A stretch of DNA of 64,000 bases from Euglena gracilis (Eukaryota > Euglenida > Euglenophyceae > Euglenales). Positions 37,497 through 47,130 of the stretch are shown one piece after another. The stretch lies in NCBI GenBank assembly GCA_039621445.1, contig CP154954.1:16262140-16326139 (forward strand). The letters are read 5' to 3'. The notes beneath the pieces are model-generated. The model saw nothing but the letters and a program-made list of their open reading frames with translations. It had not been told where the DNA came from and did no database searches. Numbering within the stretch: position 1 is the first letter of the stretch; each line of letters starts with the position of its first letter. The translations under genes and the position numbers were made by a program.

Positions 37497-40400
37497 ATGC
37501 CTGCGAAGAAGCTGGCGAAGGCAGACACCACGGGACAGTCGATCCCGAAGCTGCTGGAAGACGAGGAGATGTGGCTGCAGAGGGAACAGGGTTAGATTTG
37601 TGGTTCCTTTTGGTGAATGAACATATATCGATTGGTAAGTGTTGACATTCTTCAATGAAGCAAACATTCAGAAGCATTGACAGATAAAAAATCACTTTGG
37701 TCAACTAATGAAGCGGAAACACGCTTCATTGCTGTGAATTGCATTATTTCTCCCACAAAAGAAATATATCTTAACTAACCCTGTAGTCGGGCAGCTGGTC
37801 CTGGACGTTGACCTGAGCCGGGGGCAGGTCCGGTGGCCCCGTCAGGAGCACGTGAACGACCTCATCACCGAGCTGAAGAACAATCCGCCGCAGGAGCTGG
37901 TGCTGACAGTGTGGCCGGAGAGAGGTGTCCACCAGCCCCCTCCATATTGTGTTTGTCGTTCCTGTGGATCAGACCCCCACACTTCAAATTGGTTGTTTGC
38001 CGGAAGTGGGTTGGCACTTTGGACATAGGTTCTGTGTTTCTCTGTTTCATCATATGGAAATCATCATGCGTTGTGTGGGGCAATGGATCGTTTCTGAATG
38101 TGTTCCCCTCTTCGCAGCTACGGGGAAGTGGGTCATCCTGAGTGGTCAACATCGTTTCCTGGCCGCGTCGGCCATCGCCGACGCCGCCATCGCCGATGCC
38201 CGGCGGCCGCCAGCCTTCACGGAGAAGTTCCGGTGCAAGGTGGTGAAGGAGAACACCAGCATCATCGAGCGCCAGCAGCTGGCCGGCGGGTTGCAGGCCA
38301 TGGACGGCAGCGTCATGGACATGACCCTGGCGGACCGCCTGCACTGGCTGCTGAAAGAGGACACCCACAACCGGGAGATTGCCGAGGCGGAAGGGGTGGC
38401 GTACAACCCCACCAAGACGGAGCTGTTGAAGAACGTGTACAGCAAGACGGGATGCCGCGAGACCGTGGACGGTGCCCTGGTATGTTCTGTCGCCTATGGA
38501 TGATTGTGCAGCCCAGAATGATTATATGATATTTAATGATTGATGGCATATTCAGTCTGTAGTCAGTTTGTTGTTGGTGGTTTTCAAATGCGATCGCAAA
38601 AAGAAGCGTTTTCCCGCTTCATTACCCTCCCGTTTTTAATTTTTACCCTTCTCAGGGTACGTGGGTCAAAGCCATGATCCCGGTCACGGAGTGGGTGCTG
38701 CAGAGTGGGACCGAGGCTGTGGAGGTGGTGAAGAGGATGGAGGCCCGTGGTGGGGACCGTGTGTCCCCACACACGTTCAAATGCCTGGAGGCCATCTACC
38801 ACCCGGACGACTACGCGGAGCTGGCCCAGGTGATGTTGGACGAGAAGTCCAAGCCCACCACCCAGCGGCTGGTCCAGTCTCCACATTTTGCATTCCACAT
38901 CTGGCGGATGGTTGTAATTCCCGAAAATAAAGAGGGATTTTTCAACAACAATGCAGACAGGAAGCGTGTTTCCGCTTCGTACGTAAACTTTTAATTTTTA
39001 ATGTATAATTGTGTTCATAGTATTCACCCACTCATCCAAAATACAAAATGGAGTCTGCTGCCAGGCAGGAGACGGCGAAGCTGGTGCGCCGCAGGACCTG
39101 GACGTGGCTGCTGCAGCACCCGGAGCTGGATGCCGACGTTCTTCACCCGACCAGAAGTGTGTGCTGTTTAATTATTTGCATTAATCATATGCGTGCACGT
39201 CTAAGAACTGCTGGCTTTCTCCATTTTTGATAACTGGTTCTTTACATGGATAAAATTCAGTCTGTATCATGAAGCGTTTTTCATATTCATTTAGCCAATT
39301 TGTGTTTTTTTTTGCAGAGGACCTGGCGCAGGTGGCCGCGCTGGAGACCGCCCTGCAGCCGGAGCACGTGAAGGTGCCGATGACCGGGGTGAAGTGGAGG
39401 TGGTCGCCCGAAGCCCCCTGCGTGGGGACCAACTTCTGCTTTGTAAAAACAATTCTCGTTTCACAGCCTGGAGTGAATGCACCCCTCCCAGTGAATGCAT
39501 GCACACCCCTCTCTGATGTGATGTCAGTTATTCCCCGGCATTGGCCACCTGTCGAGGTAGTACGCCGCGCGCCGCTGTGGGCCGACCCCCTGTACGAGGG
39601 ACTGAGGCAGCGGCTGCTGGGCCCAGTGATGGAGCCCGTCGTCAAGATCGGGGGCGTCTTCGGCACCCTGGACCTGCACGGCATGAGCCTGCCTGGCCGT
39701 GGACCGTCAACGCCCGGCAAACCAAAGAAACCGGAGGAGGAGGTGTCCAGCACCCAGGAGATCTCCACGCCGGGCCGGGCCTCGGCCAAGCGGGCCACCC
39801 AGCCTGAGGTGCTGAAGACCGGCCTCATCCACGTGGTGCCCATGCAGTCCACGGACAACGCCTGGCCGAAGGACCTCCGTCTGCTGGACCTGGCAGCTGT
39901 GGTGGTGGAGGTGGAGCCCCAGCAGTTCGCCGACAATGACAGCGTGCATACCGAGGTGTTCAGGCTCATGCTGACGGGGGTGCCCATGATCGCCGTCGGG
40001 AGGGACATCGACCTGCGAGATCTCCAAGCGCGGCTGACGAAGATGCTGGCCAGTGAGATGACCGTCTTCCGCAAGGACATCGTCCTCTTCATCCCGCAGT
40101 CGGGGCCCGACCCGGACTGGATCTGGGCGCGAAGGACCCTGTCTGTGATCACCACAAACAAGAAGACGATGAAGGTGCACCATCTATTTTATTTTATGAT
40201 GAAGCGGAAAAGCGCTTCCTGTTAATGAGAGCAGTTCTTTTCTTTTCTTGTCTATGTCATAGTGAATGCATACATGTACATCGTACAAAACAGAAAATCC
40301 TTGTCCCTTCCCGTCGTAGGACCCCGGCCAGATCACCTTGCAGGGGATGCACCAGGTCCCGGATTGCACTTAGCATGCCAGTTAAGAATGTTGTCTTCAG

Positions 40401-41638
40401 TTTTCATACTTCAAGCATGAACTTGTGTCCCTGTTGTTGAGGGCAGTGTCAACCAACCTCGTTAGTTTTTGGCGATGTCTGTTTTGAAGTGCAACCCGGT
40501 GCACCTGACGTTGCCCATCTTGTTCCTGTGGAGGTCGTCTGGTGGTTCCTGCGGCGGCTGGAGGTGGCCACCACTGACTGGGTGATGGTGCTGAGTTCCC
40601 GACCGGTGCTGTCCGCCCAGCTGGCCGTGCGGGCGGGCAGCGCCATCAACCTGCTGTGGGGCGTGCCGGCCCTCCCCTCCGACGACGCAGAGGCCCAGCA
40701 GCACTGCCTGGAGGACATCGGCCTCGAAGTGAGGGTGGCCGACGGGCTACCGCCGGTGATCTGGGTGCAGGGTAGCCCAGGCTTCTGTCTCTTACTTTCA
40801 CCGAACTTTAATTTCACATGGTTTGTCATTTAACGAATGCAAAAGCAAATCACCTGGTTCATTCTATGTCTTTTTTTCTGGATTTAACAATTGAAGCGTA
40901 AAACCGCTTCAAATTACTTTGCTTAAATTTTTTTTGCTGTTTTGTATCTGTATTACAATTCCCTTCTGATTCCGGATAAAATAATTTCATTGGGTTGCCC
41001 TGTGGTCAAGGACGTCCACCTGAGGATCGTACGCCACCTGGCCCTGAACGTGTCCGGGTACATCCCGGAGGGGACGGAGCCGGCCCCCGCACCACCGACG
41101 GAGGAGGAGCCCCCGTCCAAGCAGGGCGGCCGGGACCCGAAGGAGTCCAAGTCCAAGGAGACCAAGGAGTCCCAGGACAAGCCCAAGGAGAAGGAGACCA
41201 AGGACAAGCAGGACAAGAAGACCAAGGACACGCCCAAGAAGGGCGCCCGGGGGAAGCAGTCCGCCTCCTCGCAGCAGCCGGCCCGGCACTCCTACGAGTC
41301 GTCCCCGGAACCGCCTGAGCGCCCGACACACAGGGAACGGCCTAATGGTGGATTGTCTGTGATGATCTTATGTCCTGTTTCGATTTTGGCAGTAATTTTC
41401 ACAATTCTGTTTGATGGAGAGTTTTTCCGCTTCCTTATGATTAAAATCAGAGTAATTTTCCTAAGATTGGAAGTGCGTTCACGTTCTACTGTAAATTGGT
41501 TCCGCTGCGATGCAACACAATGGTATCTAATCAAAACCGTTATCTGCGTTCCACGCCTCCCGTTTGCGCCGCTCCCTGTTGCCGAGGAAGCGGTCCGCCC
41601 TGGAGAACATCCAGGAGATGCTGGTGGACGACGAGTGA
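37497..41638 (+). CDS. ParB/sulfiredoxin-like domain protein, multi-exon
   Basis: Proposed exons: 37,487-37,590 (ATG at 37,497), 37,787-37,924, 38,118-38,479, 38,656-38,910, 39,021-39,156, 39,318-40,174, 40,320-40,355, 40,447 to about 40,771, about 41,011-41,347, and a last piece ending TGA at 41,636-41,638. Introns start GT, end AG, and keep phase through the eighth exon; the last two junctions are unsolved. The product would be roughly 850 residues. It has a basic start (MPAKKLAKADTTG), a ParB-like core spanning exons 2-3 with WVILSGQHRFLAA, a helix-rich segment with NREIAEAEGVAYNPTK that could be a helix-turn-helix, a large middle region of no known fold, and a Lys/Glu-rich tail. ParB-type domains bind or cut DNA using NTP in bacteria and archaea, but the superfamily also includes sulfiredoxin and other enzymes, so the activity here is open. 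Hairpin repeats occupy most of its introns. Confidence 0.65.
38118..38479 (+). CDS. ParB-like core exon
   Basis: This exon is flanked by CTCTTCGCAG and GTATGT. With the previous exon (LVLDVDLSRGQVRWP, like the first strand-helix of ParB-N domains) it gives the motif ILSGQHRFLAASA. ParB-N domains have a G-x-H-R motif at this place, usually followed by an Ala-rich helix, as here. Next come KFRCKVVKENTSIIERQQLAG, matching the usual strand then helix, and an HTH-like helix pair. The Gln in GQHR is seen in some family members. No ParA-type ATPase is nearby. Confidence 0.6.
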
Positions 41639-42876
41639 GCGGGCGGCTGCGGCGGCCGCGGTGGCAGCGGGCGGCTGGTGCCGCCAGCGAGGGAGGGACA
41701 AGCGAGACCCAGACCCAGACCGGACCAGACCCATACCCACACCCAGACCCAGTCCCCAATCATGCGCACACCTTCGCCACACCACACCCACCCATTTCGC
41801 TGTTTTCTTTCCTTTGTGTTTGCCTTTGGCATGGCTGCGGAACTGGGGGCTGTGGGGTTTGCTCCAGCTGTGACCTTTGTTTTGAGAATCAAAGTTACAA
41901 ACCCACAACTTGCTCGGTTTAGGTTCTTTTCTTCGTGATACAATGCATCTTCTCAATATTGTTTGATGCGGGATTCACGTTTGTTGGTTACTTCAAGTTT
42001 GGCATATGTCATTACATTTTACATTCAGTTGGCTCAGTGATGTTGGCAATGTACTTAATTTGGGACCAGTACAATACAGTTTGTTTTGGACTTATTTCCT
42101 TCTCTCCGATTTGAGGAAGCGGAAAACCGCTTCATCGTTTTCCTGATTGTTTTTGCAGGTTTTCCCTCCTACCCGCTTACGATGGCCCAGTACCTCAAGT
42201 GCGGACTTTGACTACAGGTCTGTATCGTTCTGTGTCTTACATTTGTAAACCATTTGTTGTGGCTGTAATGTCTTCTGGGAAATGTACTAGTTAAACTTAA
42301 TGCCAATGATTACTACTGAGTGCGTGCGGTTCATCACACCCCTCCGGAAATGCTGAACGAATGTATGTTGACATTATTATTCACTGTTTGAAATGCATAC
42401 CCTTCCATCTGATTTGTCCTATAATTTTACCGTTTCTCATTAAAGCGGTTTTCCGCTTCCTTTTCGTTTTTGGAAAATTTTCTTGACTTTGCATTGCTAA
42501 TCCGTTTGGTATGATTCTTCCGGTGTCGATTTCGGTGACATGTGAATGATTTTGAAGCGGAATGTCATTTTTACCGCTTCCTATGTTTTGTATTTATTAT
42601 TTTCCCCCTTTTGCAGAGGGTTTCGCCTTCTTCTGTCTCCGGTGGCAGCCGACATGAGGTGTGTATTTGCACTTTATTGCTGTCTTTGAAATTTCTGTAG
42701 GGTTTTCGTTCATTTAGACTAAATTTCAAAATTTTAGTGCCATTTCAGGTGGTTTTGGGGTTTTCTAAAACTTCGTTACTGCAAGCCAAACGTCCAATCA
42801 GAAATGGCCGAAATCGGTACCTCTTCTAAAACCTTCAAAAAAAAACAGGCCGTTTTTGGAAGCGTTTTTCCGCTTC
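41639..42876 (+). other. Downstream region with small exon-like pieces
   Basis: Hairpin repeats continue. One at 42,116-42,133 precedes TTTTTGCAG (ending 42,158), opening a 60-bp piece that ends at ACTACAG|GT near 42,219. Another (42,554-42,580, long spacer) precedes TTTTGCAG (ending 42,616) and a 42-bp piece ending ATGAG|GT near 42,658. These look like small exons or 3'-UTR exons of the ParB-like gene, but no frame links them with confidence. Confidence 0.35.
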
Positions 42877-43127
42877 CTTTTCCGTTTCGAGGGGGTTTAA
42901 ATTTTTGGGCAGTTTATGCCTCCTAAGTAAGAAGCAAGTGGCAAAAAGGGCGTGGTGGGCATGCCAATTTATCCGAGACCAACGTTTTCGCAATTCTCTT
43001 TGGCAGTTTTGGATCAAGAAATTCCACATTTCCAGAATCAGCATGTTTCCAAATTTACAAGAAGCATGTTTTTTGGACCTTTTTGTTGGAAAAACTGTGA
43101 ATAACGGCTCAAAGCTTACACCTACCC

Positions 43128-43560
43128 CCCCCCAATTAGAAGCCCCCCGGGGCTACTATTCGGTCACTCTGCGGAAAACCCGAGGGGGGGGGGGGCTTCT
43201 AATTGGGTACCCTTTGTCTAAAGGAAAAACTTCAGCCGGCGGTCGATCCGGGGATCGAACGGGGTCCAAGTTTAAAAATTTGCAAGACTCATTTTTTCTA
43301 GTTTTTGGGTGGATAGGCCATGTTTCAAGGATACCAGATATCAATTTCGTTCCCAATGTTGACCTTTTTTCATGGAGAATTTTCGAGGTTTTCACCATTT
43401 TTCTGAAAAATTTTCGTCAAATTTCCCCCAGCTTTGCCGGGGGAGGGGGGGGTGGGCTGTTATTTGGATTTTTGGCGGGAAACCTGAGGGGGGGGGGGGC
43501 TTCTATTTGGGGGGGGTTGTTATTTGGGGGGGGGGGGGCTTCTAATTGGGGGGGTTTATG
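43128..43560. repeat. CCCCAATTAGAAGCCCCC inverted and direct repeats
   Basis: CCCCAATTAGAAGCCCCCC at 43,131-43,149 is matched by its reverse complement near 43,188-43,208, giving a hairpin of about 75 bp. The GGGGGGCTTCTAATTGGG form, or its CTATTTGGG variant, recurs at about 43,490-43,512 and 43,530-43,553. The stretch between has an AT-rich, non-coding look. Confidence 0.75.
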
Positions 43561-43859
43561 TTGCCAAATGGCCAAATTTGTGATAATTTCCTCAGTTTCC
43601 TCCAGCAGAAGTGCAACCCCACCCTACTTATAACCCCCCCCGGGGTTATAGGTTCCTGTTTGGTGGTCGGTCCCAAGGGGGGTTGGGGGGGTTATACGTC
43701 AAGGTTTCGTGTGTGGCCAAAAACGGGTCCAAAAATTCCCTCTATTTTTGCACCAGGAGGGTAAAACAAGGGATTTTGGGCAGTTTTATGGTTTTGGCCA
43801 ACTTGGGAGGAATTATTTCCCAGCAGAAGTTGGGGGGGAAATCTAAAAAAGGCCGAGAA

Positions 43860-44100
43860 ATTGCCAATTTTTTGACAATATTTGTAAAATTAAGCAAATT
43901 TGGCAAATTTGCAACAAAATAACAAACAAGAGCACCTGGGTTCCCTTGTGAAAGGTTGTCGGAACTCATTTCACCTTCCATTTCAGGTTTATGCGGAAAA
44001 TTGCGGAAGGGGAAAGAAATTGTTGAAAAATTTCGGAAAATTGCAGATAAATGCGGGAAATTACGGAATTTGTGGAAAAATTGTGGATACCCATTTCCTC
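43860..44100 (+). repeat. Dispersed AT-rich repeat family A, third copy
   Basis: Matches 8,340-8,550 in order: GGCAAATTTGCAACAAAATA, CTTCCAT, then GCGGAAAATTGCGG repeats and TTGTGGATA. The divergence is clearly older than the segmental duplication. A reversed relative of the family's left half lies at about 43,010-43,110, so the locus may hold two copies facing each other. Confidence 0.65.
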
Positions 44101-44109
44101 CTGCAAAAA

Positions 44110-44310
44110 TGCAAAAAAAATTGGTGCAAAGCGCCGGAAGGAAAAATTTGACTTTGGGGGGGGGCGGGTACCCCCCCCGCATTCAGTCCGGACCCCCTTG
44201 GCAGGTGGGGAGGTCCGTCCAGGAGGGGGGGGGACACCCCCACCTAAACCACGCCTAAACTACCCACACCTAAACACCCCCACCTAAACTACGCCCTCCT
44301 TCTATCGAAC
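44110..44310 (-). repeat. Dispersed G/C module, inverted copy
   Basis: Reverse-strand relative of 6,045-6,260. Reading plus, it has AATTTTTTTTGC-type A-runs, GGTGCAAAGCGCCGGAAGG, G-runs, GTCCGGACCCCC, then repeated CACCTAAAC boxes, CGCCCTCCTT and TATCGAACCCTGCC. The shared order of boxes over about 200 bp, outside any segmental duplication, indicates a dispersed repeat family. Confidence 0.65.
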
Positions 44311-45900
44311 CCTGCCTTGGGGGGTCCGGCGAAACCACCCCCTACACCCCCCCAGGTTGGGTATAGAAAGAATTGTGGGTGGGTCCACTTCTGCTACCGC
44401 TGCTGCCATTCCACAGACTGCTCCCAGTCAGGTCTGGCTTCAGGGTAGGAGAGCCCAATGGCGTGCTGGGTTGCCCACCCGCCGTTCTCTGCTCTGCGGG
44501 AGAGGATATCGTATAACAAGGCCCATGGCAGGATTGCCGGTGAAATGAGCCGCGCATCGGAGGTGGGACATTGCACAGCAGCACCCCACTGAGGTGTAAT
44601 GGGAGTATCGTGCGGCTTTACAGCTCCACAGGGGGGAAAGAGGGAACCCTGGGGGGGGGGTCAAAAGAGGGTGTGACCTTCCTGAAAAGCCTGGATTCCT
44701 TGTTGATACCAGGCAATTGTTACGTGCATTAACACTAATCTCTTAACTGTTCGTTGACACATCTCTCTCTCTCTGCCTGTTTGTTAGTTTGTTTACAGGT
44801 TTTTCTGTCTGGTTGGCTGTCTGTCAGTATGTGTGAAGGTCAGGGGCCCATTCACTTAGACTCGTTCACTAGGCTCGAAAAAAAATGCAAAAAAAAAACG
44901 ACAAACAAGCGCTAAATTGAAAACAAATAAAAAACTGCAGTATGCCCAGAAAGGAAATTGCATCCCCAGAAATGTAAAAAAAAATGCACAAGGGAGAGAA
45001 ATTGATCGAAAGATAACTGCAAAGCGAAGCAAAGAAAAAAGAATGTCAATTGTGAAAGGAAAAAGGTGAAAATCACAAAAAAGTGAAAATTCCCTCAAAA
45101 ACTGCTCAAAACTGCACAATCTGTATTTTTTGCAAAAAAATGCAAAAAAAAAAGGTTAAAATGTACAGCACATCCCTCTCCGCTGTCTGTGTGTGTGCCT
45201 GTCTGTGCATCTATTCTCAGGGCGTCGCTCAACAACCCCTGTCAGGGGCAACGCCCCCAAAGCCCTCACCACATCCGGGACGGTGTTGCACGCAGTGAGA
45301 CGCCGCCTCTTCGCCATAGGCACAGCGTGCGTGTGGCGTGGACTCGGTGGCAGCAACCATCCTGTGGCAACAACGGCCAATTCTAACCCAAAAACAAGAC
45401 CCCCTGCCGGTTTTGAGCAAAAATCCAAAACTAGACCCCAAAAAACAATCCCTCGGGATGTTTGGGGGAAATACAAAAATGGACTCCCCAAAAAAACTGT
45501 GAAAATGCCCCCAAAACGGAGTATTTTGGACGTGTTTGATTTTGCCCACCAGTTTTTTGAGGTAATTTTTCGCTCACCAGCAAGAGCCACTCTTTTTTGG
45601 ACTTCTGTTTGGACTCCCCCCCCCCCGCGCAGGAAGGTTTTCTGCTGCCGAAATTTCAGCAAAAATAAACAAATAATACAAAACAGACCCCCCGAAAAAA
45701 GAGCACCCCATTGGGATTTTCAGCAACGGACCAAAAAAGAAGACCCAGGGTCTTAGGCAGCCAGAATCGCACTTAAAGGCTTTTTCTTGAGAATGGGCAC
45801 ATTTGGGCAAATTTACAATTTTTATGAAACACATGGACCCTGTACCCTGACACAAGCAAAAAAATTTATGAACTGTTGCAACCCTGTATTGGACGGCTGA
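44311..45900. other. No gene recognised
   Basis: Contains a G-run near 44,651, A-rich words at 44,877-45,165, and part of a repeat (about 45,560-45,760) with GCAACGGACC and AATAATAC words. Similar words occur at 47,180-47,270 and 61,560-61,640. A minus-strand frame at 44,394-44,576 looks slightly coding-like, but without a domain or conserved copy it is not called. Confidence 0.45.
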
Positions 45901-46139
45901 AACTCCAGGTAGTTTGGTACACATGCTGCTTACCGAGTGACGCGGAAAGTGCAGAGGGTGAGATGGGTGCTCTCTGGTGTCAAACAGGTGGGAAGCACAC
46001 ACCCGCTGTTCCGACAATTGGTACTGGTGCTGATGTGGTGCCTGAACTGGCTTGGGCACTGCAGCCGCCTGTAAGGACACACGGTGCAATATTACATCAC
46101 ATACTGCATACTGCGTTCGCCAGCCGTCACGCAACTGAT

Positions 46140-46625
46140 GTGTGTTTGTGCGCGCAAATGCGAGCACAAACAAATTGGGTTTGTGAGCGCATTTGCGCGC
46201 ACACACAACACAAAACGTTGAAGTTAAAACGACACGTCCTTGCGCAAATGCGCCCACAAACAAATTTTATTTGTGGGCGCAAATGCGCGCCAACATCTTG
46301 GGGAAACTGGTATGCAGAACGGTTTGTGCATGGGCGCAGACAAACAGCATGTTCATGTCAAAGGACACTGATGATTACCACAACCCTAGAAGGTTTTCGG
46401 ACGTGATAGGTGTGTTGGTGCGCGCATTTGCGCAAACCAAATTTCTTTGTTGGTGCAAATGCGCGCACGAACATTTAATCATTCACTTCAAAATAGTGCG
46501 TTGTGCGAGTCTTAGCACACACAAACAAAATTTGTTTGTGGGCGCAAATACGTGCACGAACACATATCAGTCGTGCGATACCATCTCCTGGTCTGTGGCG
46601 GTCTGTGACGTGCGAACGCAGTTCC
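46140..46625. repeat. GCGCAAATGCGC hairpin locus
   Basis: Paired dyads built on TGCGCGCAAATGCGAGCA occur at about 46,146-46,206, where two facing hairpins form a larger palindrome across AAATTGGG. Others are at 46,240-46,290 (again two units around AAATTTTA), 46,415-46,470 and 46,500-46,560. The shared plan is [hairpin][AAAC AAATTT][hairpin reversed], repeated about four times at roughly 90-150 bp spacing. The core resembles the array at 13.5 kb. Confidence 0.8.
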
Positions 46626-46629
46626 GCAC

Positions 46630-47130
46630 GCCAGCCATTGATTTGCACCACGACTGTGTGGTGATGAAATTTGTGGTGTGAAGTAGTGCATAATGTTCAC
46701 TTGAACACGTCATCTGACGTGCGAACATTTGCCTGCCTTAATGTGCGAACATTTGCACTGCTGTTCCCCGGCCCACACGGCCGGACTGTTCGACGCTTTT
46801 TCTGCAACAATACTGCGTTAATTTGGTACCTGAAATACCCGGATGCGTCGGGCCGAAACCCATTTTCTGGTATTCTCCACCGTTTCTCTTGAAACGCACC
46901 AGTTTTGCGCATGGTTTGTGGGTGGTAAGTCCCACCGCTTTCATGCAACCAATCGAGTGGTAAAGGTTCAACACTTCCTGTGCCCAAAGAAACGGGTGTT
47001 TGGGGCTACCTTTCTCCAGCAGTTGGTTGCCATGAACTAGCACCACGCCGTCCCCCCAGTCTCACGCCCTAGTTGTGGGGAATAGCGTGGCCGCTTTGGT
47101 GGGTGCTTTTGCGCTGGGGAGGTCGATGCC
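46630..47130 (+). pseudogene. Diverged relative of the 14.0-14.6 kb segment
   Basis: Blocks align with 14,020-14,610 in the same order: TTTGCA...GTGGTGATGAAATT, ATGTTCACTTGAACA, CCCACACGGCC, CAGTTTTGCGCA, then a frame reading KVQHFLCPKKRVFGATF against KIQCSLSPK followed by VGFVATF, and finally TAGTTGTGGGGAATA against AGTTGTGGTGGATAA. Similarity is roughly 60-65 percent by eye. Stops interrupt at least one copy. Both loci lie next to a hairpin array, so hairpins and segment were probably duplicated together. Confidence 0.4.

Larger units (their letters stand above)
32110..42876. repeat. GAAGCGG-N4-CCGCTTC inverted-repeat family (about 23 copies)
   Basis: Eighteen-bp inverted repeats start at 32,110, 32,336, 32,730, 33,050, 33,381, 33,965, 34,242, 34,332, 35,098, 35,888, 36,851, 36,881, 37,710, 38,603, 38,961, 39,271 (weak), 40,201, 40,893, 41,416 (weak), 42,116, 42,442, 42,554 (long spacer) and 42,859. 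The spacer is AAAA or TTTT in the best copies. The six outer arm bases are almost constant. The next pair out varies but stays matched: C-G at 32,110; T-A at 32,336, 33,381, 34,242, 35,098, 37,710 and 40,893; G-C at 33,965, 34,332 and 42,859. By eye, no copies occur elsewhere in the window. Confidence 0.95.

Noticed and set aside
37497-41638. Bacterial parABS operon or contamination
   Set aside because: No ParA ATPase neighbour, several phase-consistent GT-AG introns, and no prokaryotic gene arrangement.
44394-44576. Minus-strand 60-codon frame with mild coding look
   Set aside because: Too short, single copy, no motif and no splice context to support it.
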